Assembly (NCBI RefSeq): GCF_014284305.1 | Contig: NZ_JACOFW010000005.1 | Span: forward strand, 186,001-250,000 | Direction of reading: 5' to 3' | Source of the DNA: Affinundibacterium seohonense | GTDB taxonomy: Bacteria; Pseudomonadota; Gammaproteobacteria; Burkholderiales; Burkholderiaceae_D | Length of the DNA stretch: 64,000 nucleotides | Part shown: positions 16,170 through 26,207 of the stretch, piece after piece | Position numbering within the stretch: the stretch's first letter is position 1 | Layout of the letters: each line of letters begins with the position of its first letter | Notes under the pieces: model-generated | Databases searched by the model: none | What the model was told of the DNA's origin: nothing | What the model saw: only the letters and a program-made list of their open reading frames with translations | Translations under genes and position numbers: made by a program

Positions 16170-19115
16170 TCAAAATTTGTAACGTGCTCCGACTAAAAAT
16201 TCACGTCCTGTCACGTTATTCACCACCACACTATCGCGGGCACGGCTGATGAATTGGTCATTGGTTTGATTGGTCAAATTCGAACCTTCGAAGCTGATTT
16301 CCCACTTATCATTGATTTTATAAGTGACCGACATGTCGACATTGAGCGTACTATTTTTGCCTTCGACGTCGTTATTATTCTGCCCGGGAACACGAGTCAA
16401 GAAAGACGACCGCTTGGATGCTGACACACGCGCACTGAAAGCACCATCATCATAATAGAGCGTTGCGTTCCAAGATTTCGGCGACAGATTTAACAAGTCA
16501 TCGGTGATCGTTATTGCGCTCGTTGGTGACACCACGTATTCAATCTTAGATTTCACATAAGTGTAGTTAAGCAGCGTACCGAAATTCTTACCCCAGCTTG
16601 GTAAGAAAGTGAAGGGTTGTTGGTAATTCAATTCAAATCCACTCAATTTACCGCCCTTGGTATTAATCGGCGCAGTGACCTGAAATACTTCTTCCCCAGT
16701 GAAATTGGCTGGCAATAACGACATAGGCAAACCCGTGTCTTTAAATGCGACGTTGGTGCGTATGCTTTGGATGTAGGTGTTGATATTCTTCTGGAATAGT
16801 CCTAAACCGAGAAAGGCATTTTTGCCAAAGTACCACTCGAAGTTTGAATCAAACGTATTCGCGCGGAAAGGCTCCAACAAGGGATTGCCGCTGGTCACAG
16901 ACAAGGTTCCGGTGGTGGAAATAGTTCCGCCGGGATTGAGGTTACCTAGTTGCGGACGCGCCATCACCTTTGCGGCAGCGAAGCGAGCAATGACATCTTT
17001 TGATAAATTGACAGCGATGTTCACGGATGGCAAAACATCGATATAAGAATTACGAACCGTGACTTGGGTACCGCCACCATTTGCTTGATAGCCAGTTGCA
17101 ATTTGCTCGGTCTGTACATAGCGCACACCGGCATTGCCGCGCACTGGGAAACCTGCAATATTATTCGTGAAGTCACCCATCACAAATGCGCTCTTATCGT
17201 TCTCAGTGACAGCACGATTATTACCACGTGCATTGCCATTGGTAATGGAGGACAAGGTGAAATCACCAGGACCGCCAGCAGGTCCGCTCTTTAAACAATT
17301 ACAGTAAATATCGTAAGCTTTGGCGATGGCGTTTAAATCAGGGATCAGCCAAGATGTGGGTGTGCCGGCTGGCAAATTTTGCCCGCGTCCAAAGCCGGTG
17401 AGTTGTGTCGTTAAACTGGCAATCGTCGTTCCAGCCGCAGGTGCAAAAATGGTGTCATTTTGATTGACGCGACGAGACTCATACGAATCGAAAGCATACT
17501 TCTTCACATCAACACCAGCACGCAAAGTCAACTTATCTTCGATCGCATCCCAGGCGAAATCGACGTGCGCCACATCGTTGCGATTGTTCGCACCTTGTGG
17601 TCGGATACGAATTTCGCTGGTCGTTGTATTAGCGACGGTTGCGGCCTGTGTTCCGCTGGTTACCTGCGGCACCGAAGCCAAGGTCATGGGGCCAGTGCTA
17701 GACGCAGGGTCAAACGGATAAGTAATCACGGGCAGGCGATCATTATTACGAAAATCCAAGGCATAGCCATTGACATTGATCGCATCCAAGGTCGTCGTCG
17801 TCTGCACCGGATTGGCAAACTTGGAGGTAGCGCGACCTAGCTTGGCACTCATACGCAGAGTTTGACTAAATTGATGATCAAGACTTAAGGTCGGTTGCGT
17901 GAAGGTGGTCGATAACTCATCAAAACGCGATTCAGCACGGACATCAACACCGTTATACAAGCCATACAATAAGGCACCATTCGAGGCATATTCTGTTTTC
18001 ACCACACTCGTTTGCGGCTTGCCACCTTGGCTAGCGCTGCGGCTAAACGAGATCGCTTCCAGAAAGTCTTCTTGGCGTGTTGCATCCAATTTTGAGTACA
18101 GCAAATCTAAAGAAAAAACCGTGCCACGTTGCGGCTTATATTGCAGCGATGCTGTTAAACCGAGGCGATCTTGATCATGCGTTAAGCGGCCATAACGTGG
18201 CAGGCGGGGGACAAAATTATTCGCAGAACTGGCGAGATTGTAGGCCGCAATATTCTCGGGCGTATTTGGCAAACGCGACACGCCTTGCGCCGCCGGCCCG
18301 CAGGTAGTCGCGGTCGACGTTGTCGGATTGGCAGGTGTAACACCTATCGGTGCGCACCAACCACCAGAGGAGGGTCCATTGTCCCAACGCACAGTACTGA
18401 AACCCTCTTCATACACACGACGCTTAGAAAATGCCCCAGACAAAAGAACGCCGAAAGAATTATCAGCCGTCGTATTCGAAATTAAGAAACCAATCCGTGG
18501 ATCCGTCTTTTGTGACAGATCGTTGTACCGCCCCTTCGCCATTACGGTCGCATTGAAACCGCGCAGATCAAACGGGCGCATCGTTTGTAAATCTACCGTC
18601 GCCCCGAGCGAGCCTTCATCCACATCGGCAGATGCGCTTTTACGCACGGTCAGAGAATTAAATAATTCCGAGGGAAATACATTGAAGTCGAAACCCCGTG
18701 AACGATTGGCGCCGCCTGAACTATCGGTGCCGCCAGTAGTCGCCAAACCTTCAATGCCGTTAATACGAACACGAGTAAAATCCTGCCCCAAACCACGCAC
18801 AGTGACGCTTCGACCTTCGCCAGCATCACGATCAATCACCACACCCGGAATACGCTGCAGTGACTCTGCCAGATTCGTGTCGGGAAACTTGCCCATATCT
18901 TCCGATTTGATGACATCGACAATGCCGTTATCATCCCGTTTTTTATTCAAGGCATTCTCTAAAGAAGCGCGCAAACCAGTGATGGTGACGGTGGTGGGAA
19001 GTTCGTCAACTTTTGACTTTGCGTCCTGGGCATAAGCACTGCTAATCGCCAATGCTAAAACCGAACTCGTGAATGCTAACTGTCTGATGTTTTTTTGCAG
19101 ATTTTTGTTGCGCAT
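16170..19115 (-). CDS. TonB-dependent receptor, pectic oligosaccharide type
   Basis: A 981-residue outer-membrane receptor. A Sec signal ends at AYA-QD (about residue 29). A plug domain follows (about 60-190) with DTNLAESLQRIPGVVIDRD and VRGLGQDFTRVRING, then a 22-strand barrel ending in the canonical aromatic C-terminus (LVGARYKF). It belongs to the Xanthomonas/Caulobacter-type receptors linked to polysaccharide use. Context with PL1, GH28 and GH105 makes pectic oligomers the likely ligand. GGAAG precedes the ATG. The shared FadR-type operators sit about 380 bp upstream, implying a long leader. Confidence 0.92.
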   Translation of the reverse strand: MRNKNLQKNIRQLAFTSSVLALAISSAYAQDAKSKVDELPTTVTITGLRASLENALNKKRDDNGIVDVIKSEDMGKFPDTNLAESLQRIPGVVIDRDAGEGRSVTVRGLGQDFTRVRINGIEGLATTGGTDSSGGANRSRGFDFNVFPSELFNSLTVRKSASADVDEGSLGATVDLQTMRPFDLRGFNATVMAKGRYNDLSQKTDPRIGFLISNTTADNSFGVLLSGAFSKRRVYEEGFSTVRWDNGPSSGGWCAPIGVTPANPTTSTATTCGPAAQGVSRLPNTPENIAAYNLASSANNFVPRLPRYGRLTHDQDRLGLTASLQYKPQRGTVFSLDLLYSKLDATRQEDFLEAISFSRSASQGGKPQTSVVKTEYASNGALLYGLYNGVDVRAESRFDELSTTFTQPTLSLDHQFSQTLRMSAKLGRATSKFANPVQTTTTLDAINVNGYALDFRNNDRLPVITYPFDPASSTGPMTLASVPQVTSGTQAATVANTTTSEIRIRPQGANNRNDVAHVDFAWDAIEDKLTLRAGVDVKKYAFDSYESRRVNQNDTIFAPAAGTTIASLTTQLTGFGRGQNLPAGTPTSWLIPDLNAIAKAYDIYCNCLKSGPAGGPGDFTLSSITNGNARGNNRAVTENDKSAFVMGDFTNNIAGFPVRGNAGVRYVQTEQIATGYQANGGGTQVTVRNSYIDVLPSVNIAVNLSKDVIARFAAAKVMARPQLGNLNPGGTISTTGTLSVTSGNPLLEPFRANTFDSNFEWYFGKNAFLGLGLFQKNINTYIQSIRTNVAFKDTGLPMSLLPANFTGEEVFQVTAPINTKGGKLSGFELNYQQPFTFLPSWGKNFGTLLNYTYVKSKIEYVVSPTSAITITDDLLNLSPKSWNATLYYDDGAFSARVSASKRSSFLTRVPGQNNNDVEGKNSTLNVDMSVTYKINDKWEISFEGSNLTNQTNDQFISRARDSVVVNNVTGREFLVGARYKF

Positions 19116-19497
19116 GATCGTCTTCCTTTTGTCTCGGATAATTTTTGGTTAGTTGGCACAGGAAACAGCACTGGTGATTGAAAACGATCAATACAAACAA
19201 GGCTAAGGTTTTCCAGTCCGACTATCTTTGAACCGATTCTAGAAGTAATTGGGCGATCAACGCGAGAACTATTCACATAGACAATTTATCAATACCCAAT
19301 CGAAAAGCAGGAAATTGTGCTTTTTGCAAAGTAGCTTAAATTTTAATTAATCAACAAATTTCGCCTAAAAAATGGCTAAAGCGCGCCAAAATAGACAAAA
19401 ACAGGAAATAACTCATTTCCAGAATTACTTATGAAAATCGACTTTAGCACTTTTTAGGAGAAAAAATATTTTGCCTGTAGACGCCAAAAAACAACAA
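19116..19497. other. Long leader/intergenic region of the TonB receptor gene
   Basis: About 380 bases between the receptor start and the operators hold no supported gene. If the promoter is at the operators, this would be an unusually long 5' untranslated region. I see no known riboswitch core. Confidence 0.4.
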
Positions 19498-19532
19498 TTG
19501 GTCTTACCACATAATAAATTTGGTTCACCAAA
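19498..19532. promoter_or_regulatory. Double FadR-type operator before the TonB receptor gene
   Basis: TTGGTCTTACCA (19498-19509) and TTTGGTTCACCAAA (19519-19532) lie with centres about 22 bp apart, plus a half site TTTGGTC at 19541-19547. The first site and its following CAT are identical to the operator before GH105. This ties the receptor and the hydrolases to one regulator. Confidence 0.65.
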
Positions 19533-19652
19533 ACAGCAAATTTGGTCAATCCAGATTACATCACTGTCATACCAAAATGTACTGAATACGGCATAAAAAG
19601 GGCAGCAACTACACCTCGATTGATAGCAGAAAGTCGTCAGAACACTGAGGTA

Positions 19653-19958
19653 CTAATCTGCTTTACGGAATTTCAACATTAGCTCATTGACTGCAATCTT
19701 GCTGGGGATATGATGATCATGCTGCAGCTGCATATGCAAAACCAGATTTTCTAAGTTTAATTTGGCGACGATCGCCAACAACATAAGGAAACGCTCACTC
19801 TCGTTAAAGCTGTCCATGTTCATTGCAAGCTCGCACACGTGACTAGCAACAATTTCACGCAATTCATCTTGCTTAAACGGCAAACCTGCAAAATCAATAG
19901 CGCCTTCGCTCTCCATTGCCTGCATTAAGTCCTGCAACAATTCAGGGGTAATTGGCAT
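19653..19958 (-). CDS. Hypothetical small helical protein
   Basis: A 101-residue protein I do not recognise. I chose the ATG at 19958 because GGAGGG is 5 bases upstream; the TTG at 19970 overlaps that ribosome site. The chain looks fully helical, acidic in the first half (LLQDLMQAMESEGAID), with a hydrophobic middle (FLMLLAIVAKLNLENLV) and a basic end. No signal peptide or membrane anchor is clear. It stands alone on the minus strand between the pectin locus and an outer-membrane protein gene, so context gives no function. Confidence 0.7.
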   Translation of the reverse strand: MPITPELLQDLMQAMESEGAIDFAGLPFKQDELREIVASHVCELAMNMDSFNESERFLMLLAIVAKLNLENLVLHMQLQHDHHIPSKIAVNELMLKFRKAD

Positions 19959-20054
19959 ATTGCCCTCCAAGAAGTGAGGCCTAAAAAAACTGGACCGTCA
20001 TCAAAATAAATACAGACTGTACGCCCGTTTCAAATCGAAGCAAAATGAATAAAG

Positions 20055-20086
20055 CAAAAAAAAAGGCTGACCATCAAGATCAGCCT
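20055..20086 (-). terminator. Terminator after the outer-membrane barrel gene
   Basis: AGGCTGA / TCAGCCT stem (20064-20070 and 20080-20086) with a 9-base loop. On the minus strand it is followed by a run of T's, fitting the gene that ends at 20113. Confidence 0.88.
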
Positions 20087-20112
20087 AACAAACTTCACTG
20101 CCATCAGCACAA

Positions 20113-20685
20113 TCAGAATTCAGATTGCAATCCGATAGTAAAACTCGTGACACCGGAAGTTGTCTCAGCAATACCAGCGACCTTCACATTGCGATGATCC
20201 ACCTCAGCACGAATCGCCACTTTTTTATCGATCTGATACATAACTCCCAAACCGATCAAAGGCTGTCCAGAATAATGCGTCTCAGAACCAGCACGATTTC
20301 CCACACTAGCAACGACTTCACCTTTCATAAATGCCACACCAAGTTTGGCAAAGCCGATGAAATTATTCATTGGGGCCGTTCTCGCAACTGCCGCAACATC
20401 GGCACCACGGCCATTAAAAGTCGCCTTCAAAGACGATGCAGTCGCACCAACTTCATTTAAATAAACATAGCTGCCTTCAACGCCAAAATTAGGTGTGAAG
20501 TCATAGCCGCCAAATAGCTTCCAGCTACCAGCCGCTGTATGGCAACTGTTTGCACCCGCGCAATCAAAATTCCATTTAGAACGGCCTACAGAACCACCAA
20601 AATAGCTAGTCTGCGCTGCGGCATGCGCACTCAACAATGCACTACCCATAACCAAGGCCGCAGCCAGAATATTTTTCTTTAACAT
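20113..20685 (-). CDS. Small outer-membrane beta-barrel protein
   Basis: A 190-residue protein with a Sec signal (MLKKNILAAALVMGSALLSA; cleavage near AAAQ, about 24) and alternating amphipathic strands. It ends with an aromatic C-terminal residue (FTIGLQSEF), as in OmpA/OmpW-like eight-stranded barrels. There is a Cys pair (CAGANSC, about 42-48) that may form a disulfide in an outer loop. AGGTGA precedes the ATG and a good terminator follows, so it is a single-gene unit. No periplasmic OmpA domain is present. Its specific role is not known. Confidence 0.85.
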   Translation of the reverse strand: MLKKNILAAALVMGSALLSAHAAAQTSYFGGSVGRSKWNFDCAGANSCHTAAGSWKLFGGYDFTPNFGVEGSYVYLNEVGATASSLKATFNGRGADVAAVARTAPMNNFIGFAKLGVAFMKGEVVASVGNRAGSETHYSGQPLIGLGVMYQIDKKVAIRAEVDHRNVKVAGIAETTSGVTSFTIGLQSEF

Positions 20686-20866
20686 GAAGGATCACCTTTC
20701 AATGAGTTTTAAAAACCCGATTCATGATGCGCTACGCATCAATTACGGGCAGAATCACCAACGACACGAGCGCCATTGGCACTGCATTTCGTATTAATTT
20801 GGCATTCTACCTGCATGCTTACGCAATGCGCAGCAAAACTTTACGTTTCGTTGTGTAAAGTTAGAG

Positions 20867-21322
20867 TTAGCGTATCGGCAAACTACTAACCGGCTTGATC
20901 TCTTCCATGCAAATCATCGAACGAAGATTCCCTACACCCGGCACTTGCATCAATTTATCTGTCAGAAACTGCGACAAGCCTTTCAGATCGCTAGCAACCA
21001 CCTTGAGCAAGTAATCAAAGTCTCCGGAAATGGTATGGCATTCAATAATGTCAGGAAAAGCCATCAGGTTACGTTCAATCTCGCGAACATTACGATATTG
21101 CTCTCTGTCGAGCGATAGACTAACGAAGGCCATCACACCTAGACCAATCGCCTCCGGTGACACTTGCGCTGTATAAGCTCGAATCACGTTAGCCTCTTCT
21201 AAGGCGCGCACCCGTCGCAAGGTTTGCGGTGGTGATAAATGTATCTTCTCTGCCAGTTGTAAATTGCTGATACGGCCATCGACTTGTAAATGCCGCAAAA
21301 TACTCAGATCATAATTATCCAT
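20867..21322 (-). CDS. Lrp/AsnC-family regulator
   Basis: A 151-residue Lrp/AsnC protein, the standard length from ATG 21322. The N-terminal HTH is LQLAEKIHLSPPQTLRRVRALEE (first HTH 20-45), and the C-terminal RAM ligand domain has the VPGVGNLRSMICMEEIK end. Lrp family members sense amino acids and act as octamers on AT-rich DNA. It is divergent from the arginase gene, and the 317-bp region between them is very AT-rich with Lrp-like sites. It therefore probably controls arginase in response to arginine or another amino acid. Confidence 0.92.
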   Translation of the reverse strand: MDNYDLSILRHLQVDGRISNLQLAEKIHLSPPQTLRRVRALEEANVIRAYTAQVSPEAIGLGVMAFVSLSLDREQYRNVREIERNLMAFPDIIECHTISGDFDYLLKVVASDLKGLSQFLTDKLMQVPGVGNLRSMICMEEIKPVSSLPIR

Positions 21323-21639
21323 ATTTCCCAAATCCCCCACAAATTTTACCAAAATTCGATATTTAGACACTATATTTCTAAAATATACTAATATTCGACT
21401 TTAAATTTCTATAATCTTGATTATAACTGACAAATACGAAATCATATTTTTATCTGAACGTCTATAATTCGTGCACCTGATCGATGTGAAATAGCCATAA
21501 TTTACCGCCAAACTATGCAAAAAATGTTCGCAATCGTTCAGCAAGCCAGTACTATTACGCCCGTCAGCGCAATCACACATAAAGCGCTAATGATCAAACT
21601 AAGAATTACATTTCAGTTTTTTGAAAGTGACAACCAAGA
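21323..21639. promoter_or_regulatory. AT-rich divergent regulatory region, lrp-like / arginase
   Basis: The 317 bases hold repeated TATATTTCTAAAATATA- and TTTCTATAATC-like tracts (mainly 21355-21440) between two divergent genes. This suits Lrp-type binding and two back-to-back promoters. No gene is seen. Confidence 0.5.
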
Positions 21640-22560
21640 ATGAAAACGATCTCACTCATAGGCGCACCAACCGACGTTGGCGCTAGTGTTAAAGGTGCGG
21701 GCATGGGCCCTGACGCTCTACGCGTAGCGGGTTTGGTACAAGCGCTGGAAGCCAGAGAATTAGCGGTGATTGATCACGGCAATTTGCATGGTCCGGCAAA
21801 TCCATGGCAAGCACCGATCAATGGCTTGCGCCATCTGAACGAAGCGATTGACTGGAATCAAGCGGTCTACGATGAGGTTAGCAGCTCCTTGAAGCTTGGC
21901 CATATGCCAATGATGTTAGGTGGCGATCATTGCTTGGCGATAGGCTCAATCAGCGCTGTTGCAAAACATTGCAAAGACACTGGCAAAAAATTGCGCGTTT
22001 TGTGGTTTGATGCGCATGCCGATAGTAATCTCTCTACCATCAGCCCGACTGGCAATATTCACGGCATGCCGGTTGCTTGCCTGATGGGCCACGGTCCAGA
22101 ACAATTAATCGCCTATGGTGGTTACACTCCTGCCATGCAGCCGAATGAAATCCGTCAAATCGGTATTCGCAGTGTCGATGATGGCGAACGTCAGTTCATT
22201 CACGACATGGGCATTCCTGTTTTCGACATGCGCTATATCGACGAACATGGCATGCGTGCGGTGATGTTAAAAGCACTCGAAGGTGTTGATGACAATACCC
22301 ATATCCACGTTAGTTTCGATCTCGATTGTCTCGATCCAGACATCGCACCAGGTGTTGGCACTGCGGTACTTGGTGGCCCAACCTATCGTGAGGCGCAATT
22401 GTGTATGGAGATGATTGCGGATACTGGCTTACTGGGTTCGCTCGATATTGTGGAACTTAATCCTGCATTGGATTTGCGCAATCAAACGGCGATCTTGGCG
22501 GTCGACTTAATTGAAAGTTTGTTCGGCAAATCCACTTTGGTACGGATGGCTGATAAATAA
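21640..22560 (+). CDS. rocF: Arginase
   Basis: A 306-residue ureohydrolase; this is the usual arginase length. The manganese-binding motifs are complete: GGDH (about 94-97), DAHAD (about 123-127) and SFDLDCLDPDIAPGVGT (about 227-243). The chain opens with SLIGAPTDVGASVKGAGMGPDALR, typical of arginase rather than agmatinase. It hydrolyses arginine to ornithine and urea in the cytoplasm. The gene is divergent from an Lrp-family regulator and is followed by its own terminator. Confidence 0.94.
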   Translation: MKTISLIGAPTDVGASVKGAGMGPDALRVAGLVQALEARELAVIDHGNLHGPANPWQAPINGLRHLNEAIDWNQAVYDEVSSSLKLGHMPMMLGGDHCLAIGSISAVAKHCKDTGKKLRVLWFDAHADSNLSTISPTGNIHGMPVACLMGHGPEQLIAYGGYTPAMQPNEIRQIGIRSVDDGERQFIHDMGIPVFDMRYIDEHGMRAVMLKALEGVDDNTHIHVSFDLDCLDPDIAPGVGTAVLGGPTYREAQLCMEMIADTGLLGSLDIVELNPALDLRNQTAILAVDLIESLFGKSTLVRMADK

Positions 22561-22579
22561 ATCATCACCATAAAATAAG

Positions 22580-22616
22580 AAAGCCCGCAGAATGTTCCGT
22601 TTTGCGGGCTTTTTTG
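22580..22616 (+). terminator. Rho-independent terminator after arginase
   Basis: A 10-bp stem AAAGCCCGCA / TGCGGGCTTT with a 13-base loop is followed by T's, 20 bp after the stop. It may also serve proB on the other strand. Confidence 0.92.
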
Positions 22617-22637
22617 TTAATAACTACCAATCGGCAC

Positions 22638-23759
22638 TTAGGAAACCAAGACCAGATTATCTCTATGAATTAACTCCGGCTCTTCCACAAACCCTAAAAT
22701 ACTTTCAATCTCAAAAGACGCCTTGCGCATGATGCGACGCGCGTCACCACTGCTGTAGTTACTTAAACCCTTCGCAATGGTTTGACCACCAACGTCTACA
22801 CAACTCACCACAGCACCACGACCGAATTCACCCCGCACATCAGACACGCCGATTGCCAGCAAAGACTTACCTTCGTCGCGCAGTTTACTCACAGCACCTG
22901 CATCTAATACGATTTGCCCCGAAGTCTGCAAATGATCCATCATCCATTGCTTACGTGCGGCCAGCGGCGCCATGTCCGAACTCAATTGCGTACCTATCGC
23001 CTCGCCGTTCGCCAGACGAACCAGCACATTGTCTTCACGCCCCCAAGCAATCACGGTATGCGCACCAGAACGTGCAGCGCGTTTTGCCGCAAGAATCTTG
23101 GTCAACATGCCACCACTCCCAAGACTAGAACCGGCACCACCTGCCATCGCCTCCAACGCCACATCACCAGCCCGCGACTCATGTACAAATTGCGCATCGG
23201 GATTTTTGCGCGGATCCGCAGTGTACAAACCTTTTTGATCAGTCAAAATGATTAATGCATCGGCTTCAACCAAATTCGCAACCAAAGCACCGAGCGTATC
23301 GTTATCGCCAAATTTAATTTCATCAGTCACCACCGTGTCGTTCTCATTAATTACCGGCACGATGCCGAAACCAAGCAAGGTCAACAACGTGGAACGTGCA
23401 TTCAAATAACGTTCACGATCCGCCAGATCCGCATGCGTCAATAAGATCTGTGCGGTTCCCAAATCATGCGCGCGAAAGCTAGTCTCATAAATCTGCGCCA
23501 AACCCATCTGCCCGACCGCCGCACAAGCTTGCAACTCATGCACGCCGGTAGGGCGCGTTTCAAAACCCAAACGCTGTCGCCCTTCGGCAATCGCGCCGGA
23601 ACTGACCAGCACGACCTCTTTACCCATCGCTCTTAGCGCAGCAATTTGTTGCGCCCAATTGGCGATAGCAACTCGGTCGAGACCACGCCCTTCATTGGTG
23701 ACGAGAGAAGAACCGACTTTGATAATCAGGCGTTTGGCGTTTTGGATTAGGGATTGCAT
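22638..23759 (-). CDS. proB: Glutamate 5-kinase
   Basis: A 373-residue glutamate 5-kinase, the first step of proline synthesis. The amino acid kinase domain (about 1-255) shows [13 protein letters not shown] at the N-terminus, [13 protein letters not shown], and [17 protein letters not shown] with the substrate-binding residues. A C-terminal PUA domain (about 275-360) includes [16 protein letters not shown] prefer ATG 23759; the alternative at 23783 adds 8 residues and neither has a strong ribosome site. It follows obgE, as in many Burkholderiales. Confidence 0.95.
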   Translation of the reverse strand: MQSLIQNAKRLIIKVGSSLVTNEGRGLDRVAIANWAQQIAALRAMGKEVVLVSSGAIAEGRQRLGFETRPTGVHELQACAAVGQMGLAQIYETSFRAHDLGTAQILLTHADLADRERYLNARSTLLTLLGFGIVPVINENDTVVTDEIKFGDNDTLGALVANLVEADALIILTDQKGLYTADPRKNPDAQFVHESRAGDVALEAMAGGAGSSLGSGGMLTKILAAKRAARSGAHTVIAWGREDNVLVRLANGEAIGTQLSSDMAPLAARKQWMMDHLQTSGQIVLDAGAVSKLRDEGKSLLAIGVSDVRGEFGRGAVVSCVDVGGQTIAKGLSNYSSGDARRIMRKASFEIESILGFVEEPELIHRDNLVLVS

Positions 23760-23881
23760 GGGGGTTTTGTATCGCGTTTTCATTCGGAATTGAATCGCGC
23801 ATATTATACATTATTCTGAATTTATTTTAATTTCCAGAATTTTATTCTGAATAAATATTATAGGAAAATGAAAGTAAACGT

Positions 23882-23910
23882 AAAAAGAGCCGAACAAGTC
23901 GGCTCTTTTT
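23882..23910 (-). terminator. Rho-independent terminator after obgE
   Basis: A 12-bp stem AAAAAGAGCCGA / TCGGCTCTTTTT with loop ACAAG, 28 bp beyond the obgE stop; the arms give T-runs in both directions. It shows that proB has its own promoter, in the AT-rich stretch 23784-23881. Confidence 0.92.
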
Positions 23911-23938
23911 ACATTTGCATCAATTCGAAATAGTCGAA

Positions 23939-25048
23939 TTAATCAATCACTTTAAAACGCGGATCATCTGGATCAATCGACAAAATCCCCTGAGCTTCTT
24001 CTTTCATCTGGGTCTCTTGTGAGCGTTGCTCTGCTTGACGCTTCTCTGCTAAATGCGCATAGATGTCGTTAACCAAAGCTTGGCAACCTTCGTGATTCAA
24101 GGCCGAGATTTCAAATACTGGGCCTTTCCAGCCGAAGCGTTTAACGAAATCTTTGACGCGTTTTTTGCGATCTTCTGCATTCAAAACGTCGAGCTTGTTC
24201 AAGACTAACCAGCGTGGTTTTTCTGCCAGCGATTCGTCGTACTTGGCTAATTCTTTAATCAAAGCTTTTGCGTCTTTAACTGGATCAACATCATCATCAA
24301 ACGGTGCTAAGTCAACAATGTGCAAGAGCAAACCGGTGCGTTGTAAATGCTTGAGAAATTGTACGCCAAGGCCAATACCATCAGCTGCGCCTTCGATCAA
24401 ACCTGGAATGTCGGCGATCACGAAACTCTTTTCGTGACTGACACGTACCATGCCCAAGTTTGGATGCAAAGTGGTGAAAGGATAATCGGCGATCTTTGGA
24501 CGCGCATTGGAAACAGCCGTGATGAAGGTCGATTTACCTGCATTTGGCAAACCCAAGAGACCCACGTCTGCCAAAACTTTTAATTCCAGCTTCAGTTCGC
24601 GGCGTTCACCTTCTTTACCATCACTGCGTTGGCGTGGTGCGCGATTAGTTGAAGATTTAAAGTGGATATTGCCCCAACCACCTTCACCGCCACGCGCTAA
24701 CAAAACTTCTTGGCCATGCTCAGTGATATCGGCGATAACTTCATCGGTATCTCTGTCCATAATTAAAGTGCCGACTGGCATGCGCAAGCGAATGTCGTCC
24801 GCACCTTTGCCGTAGCAATCTGCGCCACGACCGTTTTCACCGTCTTTGGCTTTGTGCAATTTGGAATAGCGGAAATCGACTAAGGTATTGATGTTACGGT
24901 CGCCGACAGCGTAGATACTGCCGCCTTTGCCGCCATCACCACCATCCGGACCACCGAACGGGCGGAATTTCTCACGACAAAAGGATGCGACACCGTTGCC
25001 GCCGTCACCTGCGATGACTTCGATTCTTGCTTCGTCAATAAATTTCAT
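23939..25048 (-). CDS. obgE: Obg GTPase, ribosome assembly
   Basis: A 369-residue Obg/CgtA GTPase. The N-terminal glycine-rich Obg domain (1-158) contains [18 protein letters not shown] and [14 protein letters not shown]. The G domain has the P-loop GLPNAGKST (166-174), DIPGLIEGA (G3) and NKLDVL (G4). A short acidic tail ends the chain. It associates with the 50S subunit and helps its late assembly and stress responses. Order rplU-rpmA-obgE is conserved; a terminator and about 360 bp separate it from rpmA here. Confidence 0.97.
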   Translation of the reverse strand: MKFIDEARIEVIAGDGGNGVASFCREKFRPFGGPDGGDGGKGGSIYAVGDRNINTLVDFRYSKLHKAKDGENGRGADCYGKGADDIRLRMPVGTLIMDRDTDEVIADITEHGQEVLLARGGEGGWGNIHFKSSTNRAPRQRSDGKEGERRELKLELKVLADVGLLGLPNAGKSTFITAVSNARPKIADYPFTTLHPNLGMVRVSHEKSFVIADIPGLIEGAADGIGLGVQFLKHLQRTGLLLHIVDLAPFDDDVDPVKDAKALIKELAKYDESLAEKPRWLVLNKLDVLNAEDRKKRVKDFVKRFGWKGPVFEISALNHEGCQALVNDIYAHLAEKRQAEQRSQETQMKEEAQGILSIDPDDPRFKVID

Positions 25049-25354
25049 GTTTGCCGCCTAAACGAAAGGGCTTTTCAGCCTTGATTCCCAGTCTTTCTTT
25101 TTGGTGGCATCTGGTGTGATCTAGACGCGCTTAAAAACTGAACACTGGGTGATTACGAATTGAGAGTCTGAACGGGCTATTGTGCTGTTTTATTTCACCA
25201 GCAGCAATAGACAATGTTCTAAGACAAAATATGCTAATTGGCTAAGGCAATTAAGCTTGACGATCGCTACGATCATCGTTTTTCACAAGGCAGTTAATTA
25301 ATACTAATTTTTAGCACTTGATTGTGATGCTTACTTCTAAATCCTCTGAAAACC
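25049..25354. other. Intergenic region upstream of obgE
   Basis: About 300 bases with no gene seen. Since rpmA ends in a terminator at 25355-25385, the obgE promoter should lie here. Confidence 0.5.
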
Positions 25355-25385
25355 AAAAAGGCTCTACCTATGGCAGAGCCTTTTT
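25355..25385 (-). terminator. Rho-independent terminator after rpmA
   Basis: An 11-bp stem AAAAAGGCTCT / AGAGCCTTTTT with a 9-base loop, 27 bp after the rpmA stop. Confidence 0.92.
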
Positions 25386-25411
25386 GTTCAGCAAATTGTC
25401 AACTTAATAAA

Positions 25412-25666
25412 TTAAGCAACAACCATTACTGTTTGACGCTTCAACGCGCCTTTGATCGCAAATTGTACTTTGCCTGTTACCAGAGCGTACAAAGTGTGAT
25501 CTTTACCCATACCAACGCCTTCGCCTGCGTGTACTTTAGTACCGCGTTGACGAACGATGATACCGCCAGCATTGATAGCTTGGCCGCCGTAAACTTTAAC
25601 GCCTAAGCGTTTTGACTCTGAGTCACGGCCGTTGCGCGTGGTGCCGCCGCCTTTTTTATGTGCCAT
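25412..25666 (-). CDS. rpmA: 50S ribosomal protein L27
   Basis: An 84-residue L27 with the normal bacterial N-terminus [16 protein letters not shown] and the conserved block [23 protein letters not shown]27 sits near the peptidyl transferase centre, where its N-terminal tail contacts the P-site tRNA. The N-terminus is not of the cleaved Firmicutes type. It follows rplU by 52 bp in the same operon. Confidence 0.98.
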   Translation of the reverse strand: MAHKKGGGTTRNGRDSESKRLGVKVYGGQAINAGGIIVRQRGTKVHAGEGVGMGKDHTLYALVTGKVQFAIKGALKRQTVMVVA

Positions 25667-25718
25667 TTAATAGCTCCTTGAATTCTAGTGAATATGCTCT
25701 ACGTCGTTCTTAACGGAA

Positions 25719-26030
25719 TTAACCGTTGATAGAAACGATTTGCAGTTCAGTGTAGTTTTGGCGATGACCTTGGCGCTTTTGGTAATGCTTACGACGACGC
25801 ATTTTGAAAATGCGAACTTTGTCGTGACGACCTTGGTCGATTACCTTAACCAGCACCGTTGCACCTGCGACCAATGGAGTACCAAATTTAATGGTTTCTC
25901 CAGCACCCATAGCGAGTACTTGATCGATAGTGAATTCGGAGCCAATGTCTGCAGGTATCTGTTCTACTTTAAGTTTTTCACCAGCGACAACTTTATATTG
26001 TTTGCCACCGGTTTTTATGACCGCGTACAT
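25719..26030 (-). CDS. rplU: 50S ribosomal protein L21
   Basis: A 103-residue L21 starting [14 protein letters not shown] at ATG 26030, with GAGG 7 bases upstream. The conserved block [20 protein letters not shown] lies near the C-terminus. It binds 23S rRNA in the 50S subunit and is co-transcribed with rpmA. The upstream region to 26207 should hold the operon promoter. Confidence 0.98.
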   Translation of the reverse strand: MYAVIKTGGKQYKVVAGEKLKVEQIPADIGSEFTIDQVLAMGAGETIKFGTPLVAGATVLVKVIDQGRHDKVRIFKMRRRKHYQKRQGHRQNYTELQIVSING

Positions 26031-26207
26031 GTGAAACCTCATCAAATAAATAATAGGGATTCCCGAGTGCTTTTACTGACAGTTACTGAAATTATCAACA
26101 AAAAATCAAGGGAACTGAGGATTATACATAGCTTAGCGAGGTCGGTCAAAGACTTTTGCATAATTTTTCAGCAGTCGTATTCAATTTATTACTTAAATAT
26201 CAAGCGA

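Noticed and set aside
18328..19035. A 235-codon plus-strand open frame inside the TonB receptor gene
   Set aside because: It is antisense to a clear 981-residue receptor, and its product is a low-complexity Ser/Arg/Pro-rich shadow without motifs.
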